64,000 bases of DNA from Arcanobacterium bovis (GTDB lineage Bacteria > Actinomycetota > Actinomycetes > Actinomycetales > Actinomycetaceae), in assembly GCF_004331995.1 (NCBI RefSeq), contig NZ_SJDT01000002.1, forward strand, positions 366,122 to 430,121. Direction: 5' to 3'. The notes beneath the pieces were generated by a model. It made no database searches and was not told where the DNA came from. It was given only the letters and a program-made list of their open reading frames with translations. A program made the translations under genes and the position numbers. Position 1 is the stretch's first letter, and every line of letters starts with the position of its first letter. This document shows positions 8,599 to 16,723 of the stretch, piece by piece.

Positions 8599-9866
8599 AG
8601 TTTTACTCCCAATAATGCGTCGATTGTGTCAATTACTAGTTGTTTATCAGCCTCAGAATGCCAGGCGGTGAGATGTGCAAGGCAATCATCGACAGCCGCA
8701 AGAGCTGCGGGGGTGTCAAGATCGTAGGCGAGATTCTTACGAAGCTTTTGTAGTAACTCCATGCCATGCTCAGGAGCACATTCATCAAAAGGTGCTTCCA
8801 ACGCAGCATTCCATTGCGCTAGGCGTTTTTGCGCACGTTCCAAAACGGCGTCGGTGTATTCCCAGTCTTGCCGGTAATGGTGGCTTAAAATCGTGAGCCT
8901 AATCGCGCGTGGATCAACGCCAGTGTGAATTAGTTGAGATACAAGAATCAAATTCCCCAAGGACTTTGACATCTTCGTGCCTTGGTAACTCACCATTGCC
9001 GAATGTACATGGAATGCTACAGATTTTTGTTGTGCAAGTGTCGCAACTGCCGATTCTTGGGAATTTATAGCCCGAAGATGTAATTCGCTCATTTCATGAT
9101 GAGGAAATAACAGATCAGACCCGCCGCCTTGTACGTCAACCGTACCCAATTCATCCTTAGCAATCGCGGCACATTCAATATGCCAACCTGGCCGCCATTG
9201 CCCTGCAATTTTCGATGGTGGTCGGTAATCAGTGCCGCGTACGCCTTTCCAAACCAAGGGATCCAGCGGGTTTCTTTTGCCTACACGTTGTGAATCGCCA
9301 CCATGCCCATCAAAAAGAGCTGCCAAATCGAGGTCTGAAAAATATGGCGAGTTCACAAATTCAACGTCGCTGGCAGAATCGACATAAATGTCCTCCGAAC
9401 CGTCGTCGTTGGGAAGGCGATATGCCCCTGCATTTTCTTCCCACGCTCGCACGAGTTGTTCTAAATCGTCGAGTTTTTCCGAAACCGACACCCAAGCATG
9501 AGGCGGAATTACCCGCAGCTCACGCATATCTTGACGAAACAGTTCGGTTTGTTCGTGGGCTAAGTTCTTCCAATCGACGCCGGTAGCGTGAGCGCGTTCA
9601 AAAAGCGGATCGTCAATATCGGTAAGGTTTTGAGCGTAGCGCATCTTGCGGCCACCGTCGATCCACACGCGTACGAGGATGTCAAAGAACACGTAGGTAT
9701 TTGCGTGCCCAAGATGGGTGGCATCATAGGGAGTAATGCCGCACACCCAAAGATTTAGCTCCTCACGAAGGTGAGGACTAATAGCTCCGGTGAGTGAATC
9801 ACGAAGCTGGAGAGTAGGTGCTGATCCAGGAAGAAGCGGCACCTGTGGACGTTCCCAAGTCTGCAC
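8595..9866 (-). CDS. mshC: Cysteine:GlcN-Ins ligase MshC (mycothiol biosynthesis)
   Basis: ATP-dependent ligase joining cysteine to 1-D-myo-inosityl-2-amino-2-deoxy-glucopyranoside, the third step of mycothiol synthesis. It derives from cysteinyl-tRNA synthetase: the HIGH-type motif appears as TPYDATHLGHANTYV (about residue 45) and the KMSKS loop as GTKMSKSLGN (about residue 293). WVCGITPYD carries the zinc-site cysteine, with the partner in HIECAAIA. At 423 aa it has MshC rather than CysS length, because the anticodon-binding domain is short. It starts with GTG directly after the uppP stop. It shows that the organism uses mycothiol. Confidence 0.95.
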   Translation of the reverse strand: MQTWERPQVPLLPGSAPTLQLRDSLTGAISPHLREELNLWVCGITPYDATHLGHANTYVFFDILVRVWIDGGRKMRYAQNLTDIDDPLFERAHATGVDWKNLAHEQTELFRQDMRELRVIPPHAWVSVSEKLDDLEQLVRAWEENAGAYRLPNDDGSEDIYVDSASDVEFVNSPYFSDLDLAALFDGHGGDSQRVGKRNPLDPLVWKGVRGTDYRPPSKIAGQWRPGWHIECAAIAKDELGTVDVQGGGSDLLFPHHEMSELHLRAINSQESAVATLAQQKSVAFHVHSAMVSYQGTKMSKSLGNLILVSQLIHTGVDPRAIRLTILSHHYRQDWEYTDAVLERAQKRLAQWNAALEAPFDECAPEHGMELLQKLRKNLAYDLDTPAALAAVDDCLAHLTAWHSEADKQLVIDTIDALLGVKL

Positions 9867-10709
9867 TTAGTAAACCCCCAAGATCCCCTTCATCAGCATC
9901 AACACCACCAAAGCCGCAAGTACCAAGCGATAGATCACGAATGGAAGATAAGATTTCGTTTCAACAAGCTTCAAGAACCACACGATTACGCCATATCCCA
10001 CAATAAAGGCGGTTATTGTGGCAATCAATAACGCAGGCATCCCCACGGTGCTATCCGCACCGCCGTCGGACAATAAACGATAGAAACCCGAACCCATCAC
10101 GGCCGGAATTGCCAGCAAGAACGAAACACGGGCAGCAGCAGCGCGAGTATAACCAAGCAATAATCCCACTGTGATTGTGCCGCCGGATCGAGAAACTCCT
10201 GGTATGAGTGCCATCGACTGTGCGAAGCCAAGAATGATGCCGTCGCGCATGCTCATCTTCTCAAGTGGAATACTGCGCTTACCAAAACGGTCAGCAAGAC
10301 CCAAGAATATTGCGAAGAGCGCAAGCATCAGAGCTGTAATATAAAGATTTCTAAACACCGAATCGATTGCATTCTCAAGCAACAACCCAAGAATCACAAT
10401 TGGGAAGGTGCCAATGATGACGATCCATCCCATGCGAGCATCGGGATCTGAACTGGGCACTTGACGTTTCCAAGGGCCAATGGGTAAAGCCTGGAACCAC
10501 TTCTTAATGATGCGAACGATATCTTTCCAGAAATAGAGCAGAACTGCTGTTTCGGTTCCAATCTGAGTTACTGCTGTGAAAGTCACGCCAGGATCGCCGA
10601 GGTTTGGAAAAAGATCACCGACAATTCGCAAATGCGCCGACGATGAGATTGGCAAGAATTCGGTGAGGCCTTGCACGATACCCAAAATGACTGCTTCAAA
10701 TATGCTCAC
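9867..10709 (-). CDS. uppP: Undecaprenyl-diphosphate phosphatase UppP (BacA)
   Basis: Integral membrane phosphatase that recycles undecaprenyl diphosphate for peptidoglycan precursor export. The signature segments are QGLTEFLPISSSAHL near the N-terminus and PGVSRSGGTITVG near residue 170. About seven hydrophobic segments are visible. I place the start at GTG 10709 (VSIFEAVILG), giving 280 aa, the usual length; TATGCT lies 6 nt upstream (leaderless). A frame extends to 10769, but that would run into the divergent aldo/keto reductase promoter. It is first in a uppP-mshC-HAD unit. Confidence 0.95.
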   Translation of the reverse strand: MSIFEAVILGIVQGLTEFLPISSSAHLRIVGDLFPNLGDPGVTFTAVTQIGTETAVLLYFWKDIVRIIKKWFQALPIGPWKRQVPSSDPDARMGWIVIIGTFPIVILGLLLENAIDSVFRNLYITALMLALFAIFLGLADRFGKRSIPLEKMSMRDGIILGFAQSMALIPGVSRSGGTITVGLLLGYTRAAAARVSFLLAIPAVMGSGFYRLLSDGGADSTVGMPALLIATITAFIVGYGVIVWFLKLVETKSYLPFVIYRLVLAALVVLMLMKGILGVY

Positions 10710-10715
10710 GCGCCA

Positions 10716-10721
10716 AGCATA
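10716..10721 (-). promoter_or_regulatory. -10 hexamer TATGCT of uppP (leaderless)
   Basis: TATGCT is followed by 6 nt and GTG 10709 on the minus strand. No Shine-Dalgarno is present at that start. Confidence 0.55.
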
Positions 10722-10747
10722 TTTCATAAAGTGCGGCAGGTATGCGT

Positions 10748-10753
10748 TAGGCT
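10748..10753 (+). promoter_or_regulatory. -10 hexamer TAGGCT of aldo/keto reductase (leaderless)
   Basis: TAGGCT is followed by 7 nt and GTG 10761. It faces away from the uppP promoter 27 bp away. Confidence 0.5.
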
Positions 10754-10760
10754 CGGTTAT

Positions 10761-11723
10761 GTGAAACACACCAAGCTAGGAAAATCTGGACTTACAGTTG
10801 GCGAAATCGGCCTGGGAACTTTGACATGGGGCCGCGATACCGAGATCGACGACGCACAGCGTATGCTTGCAGCTTTGCTCGACGCCGGTGGCAACCTCAT
10901 CGACGTCTCTCCTATTTATGCGCAGGGTCACGCCGAAGCAACGATCGGTGAACTATTTCATGGCGGATTTGATCGTGAGAATTTCGTAGTCATGGCACAC
11001 GCTGGTGAGCAACTTATGCCTAACGGAGTAGTGAATAATAACGGGCGTAGCGCACTTATTTCTTCGCTGCACAACACGCTCACCACGCTCCATAGTGATT
11101 ATGTAGATGTCATTATGCTCGCCTCCCCCGATTTCTCAACACCATTCGAAGAAACACTGAGCACGCTCACGCAGTTCGTGATAGACGGCAAGGCTCGTCA
11201 TATTGGTTTCGCACATTGCCCTGCTTGGTACGTGGCAAAAGCATGCCAGTATCTGCGAGATCTCCATTTACCCGCTCCCATTGCCATCGGCACTCAATAT
11301 TCTGTGTTAGAACGGAAGGCAGAATTTGAACACTTCCCTATGGCAGAAGATTGCGGCCTTGGGGTGGTCGCGTACGCTCCGCTCGCAGCAGGTGTGCTTA
11401 CAGGAAAATATCGAAACACGATTCCGCCCACGTCGCGCGCTGCAACGACACACTTATCAGCCACAGTTGAGCCATATTTTGACGACGCTCCGCGCCGCAT
11501 CACTGAGGCCATTATCAAGGCTGCCGATGGTCTAGGACGCACACCAGCGGATATTTCTTTATCGTGGGCGCTCCACAACGACGTCGTAGCTGCCGCTTTC
11601 TGTGGCGCGCGCACAGCAAGCCAAGCCGATCAGTTGTTCAGCATGGATATGAGTGCTTTGCCGCAACAAGTCATTGACGTATTAAATGAGATTTCGGCAT
11701 TGGAATTGACGTACCCGCGTTAA
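10761..11723 (+). CDS. Aldo/keto reductase
   Basis: NADPH-dependent oxidoreductase with a TIM-barrel fold, 320 aa from GTG 10761. Conserved points: IGLGTLTWG at the first strand, the catalytic aspartate and tyrosine in NLIDVSPIYAQGHAEATIG (residues about 45-65), and the C-terminal cofactor region near AAFCGARTASQAD. The catalytic lysine position reads FVVMAHAGEQ, where the usual lysine is not obvious, so activity should not be assumed. The frame opens 90 nt earlier, but VKHTKLGKSGLTVGEIGLG is the normal opening. Similar reductases follow uppP in actinobacteria. The substrate is unknown. Confidence 0.9.
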   Translation: MKHTKLGKSGLTVGEIGLGTLTWGRDTEIDDAQRMLAALLDAGGNLIDVSPIYAQGHAEATIGELFHGGFDRENFVVMAHAGEQLMPNGVVNNNGRSALISSLHNTLTTLHSDYVDVIMLASPDFSTPFEETLSTLTQFVIDGKARHIGFAHCPAWYVAKACQYLRDLHLPAPIAIGTQYSVLERKAEFEHFPMAEDCGLGVVAYAPLAAGVLTGKYRNTIPPTSRAATTHLSATVEPYFDDAPRRITEAIIKAADGLGRTPADISLSWALHNDVVAAAFCGARTASQADQLFSMDMSALPQQVIDVLNEISALELTYPR

Positions 11724-11752
11724 AGAGCACGAACGCAATTTAGCATTCCAAC

Positions 11753-12094
11753 TTAGCGCGCGTCGTCGTCCTCGTCATCTTCATCCTCATCGAAATCGAG
11801 GACGTCAAGCTCATCATCGTCTACGAGTTCGTCTTCGTCGTCGAGATCGTCGAAATCATCGTCAAGCTCGTCATCAAAGTCCTCGAAGTCATCATCAGCG
11901 TAGGTATCAAATGGTGCTTCGATGCCGTATTGCGTGAAGAGTGCGTCGTCATACACGGTGTATGCATCGGCTAATAAATCAGCAGCACGCAAAACTGCCG
12001 GCGCATCAGCGTCTGCAAACTGTGTGACTGCGCTGTGAAAATCGTCGAGCGCGCTCGCGAGACGAGCGTATGCGGTATTTGGATCAATAGCCAT
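11753..12094 (-). CDS. Small protein with extreme acidic tail
   Basis: 113 aa. Residues 1-65 look like an ordinary helical domain (AYARLASALDDFHSAVTQF, then AADLLADAYTVYDDALF). From about residue 66 to the end almost every residue is Asp or Glu, with a few Leu, Phe and Val. I do not recognise a named family. Similar short proteins sit between the M20 peptidase and aldo/keto reductase or uppP genes in other actinobacteria, as far as I recall. The tail suggests binding to a basic partner or metal, but no function is claimed. The codon pattern of the tail is GAC/GAT repetitive, so the boundary could vary between strains. Confidence 0.75.
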   Translation of the reverse strand: MAIDPNTAYARLASALDDFHSAVTQFADADAPAVLRAADLLADAYTVYDDALFTQYGIEAPFDTYADDDFEDFDDELDDDFDDLDDEDELVDDDELDVLDFDEDEDDEDDDAR

Positions 12095-12157
12095 ATCTAC
12101 AGCCTAGCTTAGAAAAGCCGTGCTCACCAATAGCAATGAACTTAAAAGCTTTCTATC

Positions 12158-13525
12158 TCAAGCATTTTGCAAAAATCGCCAAAGCACACGCGATCCAAAA
12201 TGAAGGGATTCCACCGGAATACGTTCGTTTGCAGCATGGAACATCGCAGGAAAATCAAATCCAGGCGGCAACTGTACCGGCGCAAAACCGTAGCCTTGAA
12301 TTCCCAAACGAGCCAAGGCTTTGTTGTCGGTGCCAGCCGAAAGCATATACGGCAACACTACCGCCTGCGGATCTTCTGCTTCGAGCGCGCGGACCATTGC
12401 TTCAACAGTTTCACCAGCAAATGGAAATTCGATGCCGGCGTCGTCATGAATCTTCTCTAACTGCACATCGCCTGCGAGTTCAGCGATTCGGCGTGCAACT
12501 TCAGCTTCGGTTCCTGGAATTGGACGCACGTCAACACCGCCCTGTGCGGTTTGCGGAATCACGTTTACTTTGTAACCGCCCTGCAGTTGGGTGGGATTTG
12601 CCCCAGTACGCAAAGTCGCACCAACAAAGGTTTTCGCCGAACCGAGCGCATCGATAAGCCGATCGATCGTATCTGGATCTTCCGGATCGAACGGTAGACC
12701 CGTCAAATCTGACACGCCTTCCAACAGCTCACGCACAGTATCTGTGAGTTGGAGTTGCCATTTTTCGCCACCGATGGCGGCAAGCGCTTGGGCAAGTTTC
12801 GTTACCGCATTATCTTCGTTCACTTGGGAGCCGTGACCTGCCTTGCCGCGAGCTAGAAGGCGATACCAGGTCAAACCTTTTTCAGCAGTTTGCAAGAGGT
12901 AGACGCGCTTGCCATTGACGTAAGTGTTGTAGCCACCAACTTCCGAGATAGCGTGCGTTGCACCTGCAAAAAGCTCCGGTCGATGTTCCACGAGCCAATG
13001 GGCACCAACTTTCCCTCCTGCCTCTTCATCTGCAAACATCGCAACGATCAGATCGCGTTCTGGTACATAATTCGTACGAGCCATGTGCCGAAGCACCGAA
13101 ATAATCATGGCGTCCATGTTCTTCATGTCAACGGCGCCTCTACCCCACAGCACGCCGTCGATAATTTCACCAGCGAAAGGATCAACATCCCAATCCTCAG
13201 CTACAGCAGGCACGACGTCGAGATGCCCGTGAACCACAAGCCCACCGCGTTCGCGATTCTTTCCTGGAACCCGCAATACTACATTGGGTCGACCTTTGAC
13301 GGGTTCAATCCACTGTGGCTGGTAGCCCACTTCCTGCAAAAGATCCATGACGTAATGGGCAGCTTCCGTTTCCACGTCGGCTTCAATCACGCCATTATTC
13401 GTGGTATCGAAGCGAATGAGCTGCTGTGCGATATCAACGACCTCAGAAAAATCGCCAACATTACTGGTACTCCGGCAATCTGCACCATGGATGATAGTTT
13501 CGAAGTTACTTTGTGGGGACGTCAT
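12158..13525 (-). CDS. M20-family metallopeptidase (dipeptidase/deacylase-like)
   Basis: Cytoplasmic zinc hydrolase, 455 aa from ATG 13525. A TTG-started extension to 13558 is possible, but AGAGAT before 13525 looks like a ribosome site. Metal-binding motifs: VVHGHLDVVPA (about residue 95), GRGAVDMKNMDAM (bridging aspartate) and FADEEAGG (catalytic and metal glutamates), with a C-terminal histidine in PAMFHAANE. The dimerisation insert lies between about residues 200 and 320. In actinobacteria this M20 gene is a frequent neighbour of uppP-mshC. The substrate is not defined by sequence. Confidence 0.92.
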   Translation of the reverse strand: MTSPQSNFETIIHGADCRSTSNVGDFSEVVDIAQQLIRFDTTNNGVIEADVETEAAHYVMDLLQEVGYQPQWIEPVKGRPNVVLRVPGKNRERGGLVVHGHLDVVPAVAEDWDVDPFAGEIIDGVLWGRGAVDMKNMDAMIISVLRHMARTNYVPERDLIVAMFADEEAGGKVGAHWLVEHRPELFAGATHAISEVGGYNTYVNGKRVYLLQTAEKGLTWYRLLARGKAGHGSQVNEDNAVTKLAQALAAIGGEKWQLQLTDTVRELLEGVSDLTGLPFDPEDPDTIDRLIDALGSAKTFVGATLRTGANPTQLQGGYKVNVIPQTAQGGVDVRPIPGTEAEVARRIAELAGDVQLEKIHDDAGIEFPFAGETVEAMVRALEAEDPQAVVLPYMLSAGTDNKALARLGIQGYGFAPVQLPPGFDFPAMFHAANERIPVESLHFGSRVLWRFLQNA

Positions 13526-13585
13526 AATTAAATCTCTTTGTGAATCGTCGTCGGTCAAGAATCTATTAGTATTATTGCACTTATC

Positions 13586-14797
13586 TTAGGTGAGATCTCG
13601 AGTGTGTAGGCTCTGCAATTCACCGTCAAGCTCAACTCTTTCTGGATCAAGCGCGGTACCTGCCTTCATCTCAGCGCACATAAATGCTGCAATCGCTTCG
13701 CGAGATTTGTTGTGCAATTGAGCAACTCGGAGCTGACGCTGATATGGCGCTCCTAATCGCAGAACTTCCGTAATGTAACCGAGCTCTTGAGCACAGCCGA
13801 GTTCTTGTGCAATCGGGAGAAGATCTTCATACATCTGCATAAGTGTGTCGGTAACAAGCTCTTCATTTCCCGCATCGTCAAGAATGAGGATCGCATCCAT
13901 GCCATAGCGCGCTGCACGCCACTTGTTTTCATCAACAAACCACGCTGGCAACGAGGGAAGCTGCTCACCGGCGTCGTACTGGCGCGAAAAGTATTCCACG
14001 AGGCACTGACACAGCGCAGCTACCATGGCAACCTCGGAAATATTCGAAGCAGAATCACACATGCGCATCTCAAGCGTGCCGTATTTTGGTGAAGGGCGAA
14101 TATCCCAGCGCACTTCATTAAAGTGATCAATGATTCCTGTTTTGAGCATTCCGTCGGTGTATCGCTCGAGTTCTTCCCACGTGTCGAACTGGTGCGGTGT
14201 GCCTGCGGTAGGCAGCTGTTGGAACACCATCGCACGGTTATCGGCATATCCGGTATTAGCGCCATTCCAAAATGGAGAAGCCGCAGTGAGCGCTTGCAGA
14301 TGGGCAAAACGAGTGAGCATTGCACGAAGAATAGGCAATACTTTGGCCCGATCCTCAATCCCCACGTGCACATGCGTGCCGAAAAGTAGCATCTGCCTGC
14401 CCCAATACTGGGTTCGATTCACGAGCTCGGCATAACGGTTGGAATCAGTGACGTGCTGATAAGCAGGATCGGCAAAAGGATGAGTGCCCGAAGAACCGAG
14501 CGTGATCCGCAATGGCTCAAGAATTGGTTGCAGAAGCGAAAGCGCATATTGTAAATCCGCTGTACATTCGTGCACAGTCTCGTGCGGAAGTGACACCAGC
14601 TCAACTGTATTCAAAAGCATCTCACGTTGAACGATCGAGGTGTCGGCAGGTAAAGCACGCAAAGAATCAATCACTGCGTTCGCGCTCTGACGCAAGTCGT
14701 AGGAGTCAGAGTCTAGTAATTGCAGCTCCCACTCAATCCCCAAAGTTGACCGAGGCGATTGCGCAAATTCCATAGCCATACGATTACACACTTCCAT
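13586..14797 (-). CDS. YbdK-type carboxylate-amine ligase (GCS2 family)
   Basis: 403 aa, glutamate-cysteine ligase type 2 fold. TLGIEWELQLLD near residue 20 is the hallmark ExE Mg-ATP motif, and FGTHVHVGI (about residue 137) supplies the histidine cluster. The family makes gamma-glutamylcysteine or related peptides only weakly, and in mycothiol producers its role is unclear. The first ATG is used here; ATGs at codons 7 and 9 are possible and would better match homologous starts. It lies 27 nt upstream of no other gene on its strand and appears to be transcribed alone. Confidence 0.9.
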   Translation of the reverse strand: MEVCNRMAMEFAQSPRSTLGIEWELQLLDSDSYDLRQSANAVIDSLRALPADTSIVQREMLLNTVELVSLPHETVHECTADLQYALSLLQPILEPLRITLGSSGTHPFADPAYQHVTDSNRYAELVNRTQYWGRQMLLFGTHVHVGIEDRAKVLPILRAMLTRFAHLQALTAASPFWNGANTGYADNRAMVFQQLPTAGTPHQFDTWEELERYTDGMLKTGIIDHFNEVRWDIRPSPKYGTLEMRMCDSASNISEVAMVAALCQCLVEYFSRQYDAGEQLPSLPAWFVDENKWRAARYGMDAILILDDAGNEELVTDTLMQMYEDLLPIAQELGCAQELGYITEVLRLGAPYQRQLRVAQLHNKSREAIAAFMCAEMKAGTALDPERVELDGELQSLHTRDLT

Positions 14798-14909
14798 TAA
14801 TCAGTTGATAACCACCGTGCGTGCCGCGGCAGTTGTCTCGTATTCTTCCACGTAGCAGCTTTATATGCACCACAAATAGTCTGCCGAGAGCGTAGTGAAA
14901 GCGCTGCGC

Positions 14910-15650
14910 TTAACACGAATAAGCGCCTACAAAGGCCTTGAGGATTTCGGCGCCGGCTCGCACATCGGCTCGCTTAGCTGCGTTCAAGATACGCTCTCCA
15001 TCTCCCGCTGCATAATATTTACCCGCATACAGTGACACGCGCAGTTCTATTCCACGTAAATCGATTTCGGGGTGGAACTGCACTCCATAGATATTTTTCT
15101 TCCAGCGCACTGCCTGGATAGGGCACGTTTTTGAAGAAGCGAGGACGACGCCGTCGCGCGTTGCATTGGGATCAAGAGCTTCAGCGTGCCCGGTGTAGCA
15201 CCAAAACTCTTCACCCAAATTCTGCAGCGAGGAAAATAGTGGATCTTCTAAACCGGCTGCTGTAAGAGCGATACTGGGGGCAGAAATTTCTTCGCGATAA
15301 CTGTTTACTAAAGTCTCTCCCTGGGTTATCGCCATAGCCTCCATTCCAAAGCATATACCGAGAAATGGTAGATCTTTGGCGAGCACTTCTTTGTTCAGCG
15401 ATCGAAGAAAACGCTCGATATTGCGCTGTTCAGCTGATTTCGATTCTTCCGATAACGTGAGGTCAAAAGGAGATCCGCCCACGATAAATCCGCTATAGCG
15501 TTGCATGTCAAATTGTTCGAAATCTGTGGTGTCCATTCGCACTCGTTCTAGCCTTTGTGCCGGGAGCTGGCTGAGAGCGAGAAACGAGCGATATTCGTCG
15601 TCACCAATTGGTGATGGGGGCCGTGCAACAAGAAAAGCGAATGGTTTCAT
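14910..15650 (-). CDS. Class I glutamine amidotransferase-like protein
   Basis: 246 aa, GuaA/PuuD-type GATase domain alone. The nucleophile elbow is FLGICFGMEAM (Cys near residue 113), and the His-Glu pair is YGVQFHPEIDL (about residue 190), so the triad is intact. An oxyanion-side FIVGGSPFDLT is also present. No synthetase domain is fused. The expected role is removal of gamma-glutamyl or amide nitrogen from an unknown compound. TATTCT ends 6 nt before the ATG at 15650, indicating a leaderless mRNA. It is divergent from the HsmA-like gene. Confidence 0.88.
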   Translation of the reverse strand: MKPFAFLVARPPSPIGDDEYRSFLALSQLPAQRLERVRMDTTDFEQFDMQRYSGFIVGGSPFDLTLSEESKSAEQRNIERFLRSLNKEVLAKDLPFLGICFGMEAMAITQGETLVNSYREEISAPSIALTAAGLEDPLFSSLQNLGEEFWCYTGHAEALDPNATRDGVVLASSKTCPIQAVRWKKNIYGVQFHPEIDLRGIELRVSLYAGKYYAAGDGERILNAAKRADVRAGAEILKAFVGAYSC

Positions 15651-15656
15651 TGCGCC

Positions 15657-15662
15657 AGAATA
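15657..15662 (-). promoter_or_regulatory. -10 hexamer TATTCT of GATase (leaderless)
   Basis: TATTCT is followed by 6 nt and ATG 15650 on the minus strand. Confidence 0.5.
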
Positions 15663-15788
15663 TCAATTTGCCTTCAGATGTGCGTAAAAATGCAAAATAT
15701 GAAACAGTGGCGAATCGAGGTCACTAACAAAGCGCTTTTCAACCAAACGATGGATGTTATGCCGTGGTAGCACATCAGCTGCCATTAC

Positions 15789-15794
15789 TAAGCT
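15789..15794 (+). promoter_or_regulatory. -10 hexamer TAAGCT of HsmA-like gene (leaderless)
   Basis: TAAGCT is followed by 6 nt and ATG 15801. This supports 15801 as the real start of the gene that is then out of frame. Confidence 0.5.
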
Positions 15795-15800
15795 GGCAGT

Positions 15801-16182
15801 ATGTTAATCGCAGCTATTGTTTCTTATTACGGGCGCACTTGTGTTGTACACATCCGGCGTATTTGCTGAGCAACGTGCAGGGTCGTTGCAATGGTTCCAC
15901 GTTGGCCTATTTGCCGGCGGACTGACCCTTGACATGACTGGAACTTTCATCATGTGTCGTATCGCAGCGGCTACTCAGGCGACACCCAATCTGCTCAACC
16001 AGATTATGGCCATCACCGGCTTAATCGCACTGCTTCTCATGGCAGGGCATCTTATCTGGGCTTTCATTGTAATGATCCGAGATCGTCCCAATGAGAGACT
16101 CGTCTTTCACCGTTTATCTGTGATTGTTTGGGCAATCTGGCTCGTTCCCTACTTCACAGGTATGATCGGCTCTTTCTTCTAA
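15801..16182 (+). pseudogene. HsmA/TIGR03987-like 4-TM protein with apparent +1 frameshift near 15820-15822
   Basis: From ATG 15801 the first seven codons read MLIAAIV; the frame then fails. Removing one T from the TTT run at 15820-15822 continues as LITGALVLYTSGVFAEQ to a stop at 16182, which matches the normal start of this small membrane family. Without that change the long frame opens only at TTG 15817. Four hydrophobic segments are visible in about 126 residues. The leaderless-type hexamer before 15801 supports the upstream start. Explanations: sequencing error in a T run, a real inactivating or phase-variable mutation, or use of TTG 15817. The family function is poorly known. It is followed by a DUF2871 membrane gene and a two-component system. 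Confidence 0.7.
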
Positions 16183-16268
16183 ATGCTTGTTTAACAGCTT
16201 GTTTCCGCTAATTTTTCTAGATAAAACAACTCTCTCATTTCACTGGTTTCTCAAAGTAAGGTAAAAAT

Positions 16269-16706
16269 ATGGAATCTCGTCTGGCACGCTCGGCATTTGT
16301 TTGGACTATTTTAGGTCTCGCCTCCGGACTCATTTATCGCGAATTAACACGTCAAACTGGCTACACTGGTTTCACACAATTAGCTCTCGCCCACACGCAC
16401 ACACTCACACTCGGTACTGTTGTTTTGCTAGTGGTGTTAGTACTTACTCGCGTATTCAACCTCGAATCGGATCGCCGTTTCCGATTTTTTCCCAACTTTT
16501 GGGACGCCGGTCTGGCGCTGACATTCGTGATGCTAACAATTAAAGGAACTGCTCAAGTGCTAGAACTCTCGTGGGCAAGTTCAAAGGCTCTCGCAGGAAT
16601 CGCCGGACTTGGTCATATGGTACTCACCGGAACATTTATTTTGTTGTTCCTTGTCCTTTTGCGCGCAGTAAAAGCCAACGCATCCCGACCAGTTATTAGC
16701 GAATAA
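16269..16706 (+). CDS. DUF2871-family membrane protein
   Basis: 145 aa with four hydrophobic segments (about residues 8-25, 45-60, 80-95, 115-135). The histidine-rich loop LALAHTHTLTLG and the later GLGHMVLTG are typical of DUF2871 and hint at metal or heme contact, though this is unproven. AAGTAAGG lies 8 nt before the ATG as a ribosome site. It sits 86 nt after the HsmA-like gene and 17 nt before the histidine kinase, so the three may be co-expressed. The function is unknown. Confidence 0.85.
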   Translation: MESRLARSAFVWTILGLASGLIYRELTRQTGYTGFTQLALAHTHTLTLGTVVLLVVLVLTRVFNLESDRRFRFFPNFWDAGLALTFVMLTIKGTAQVLELSWASSKALAGIAGLGHMVLTGTFILLFLVLLRAVKANASRPVISE

Positions 16707-16711
16707 TCGAG

Positions 16712-16717
16712 TAATAT
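16712..16717 (+). promoter_or_regulatory. -10 hexamer TAATAT of histidine kinase (leaderless)
   Basis: TAATAT is followed by 6 nt and ATG 16724. It could give the two-component pair its own promoter inside the cluster. Confidence 0.5.
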
Positions 16718-16723
16718 CGGTAT

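Noticed and set aside
12890..13531. 213-aa plus-strand ORF
   Set aside because: Antisense to the M20 peptidase, whose metal motifs are intact.
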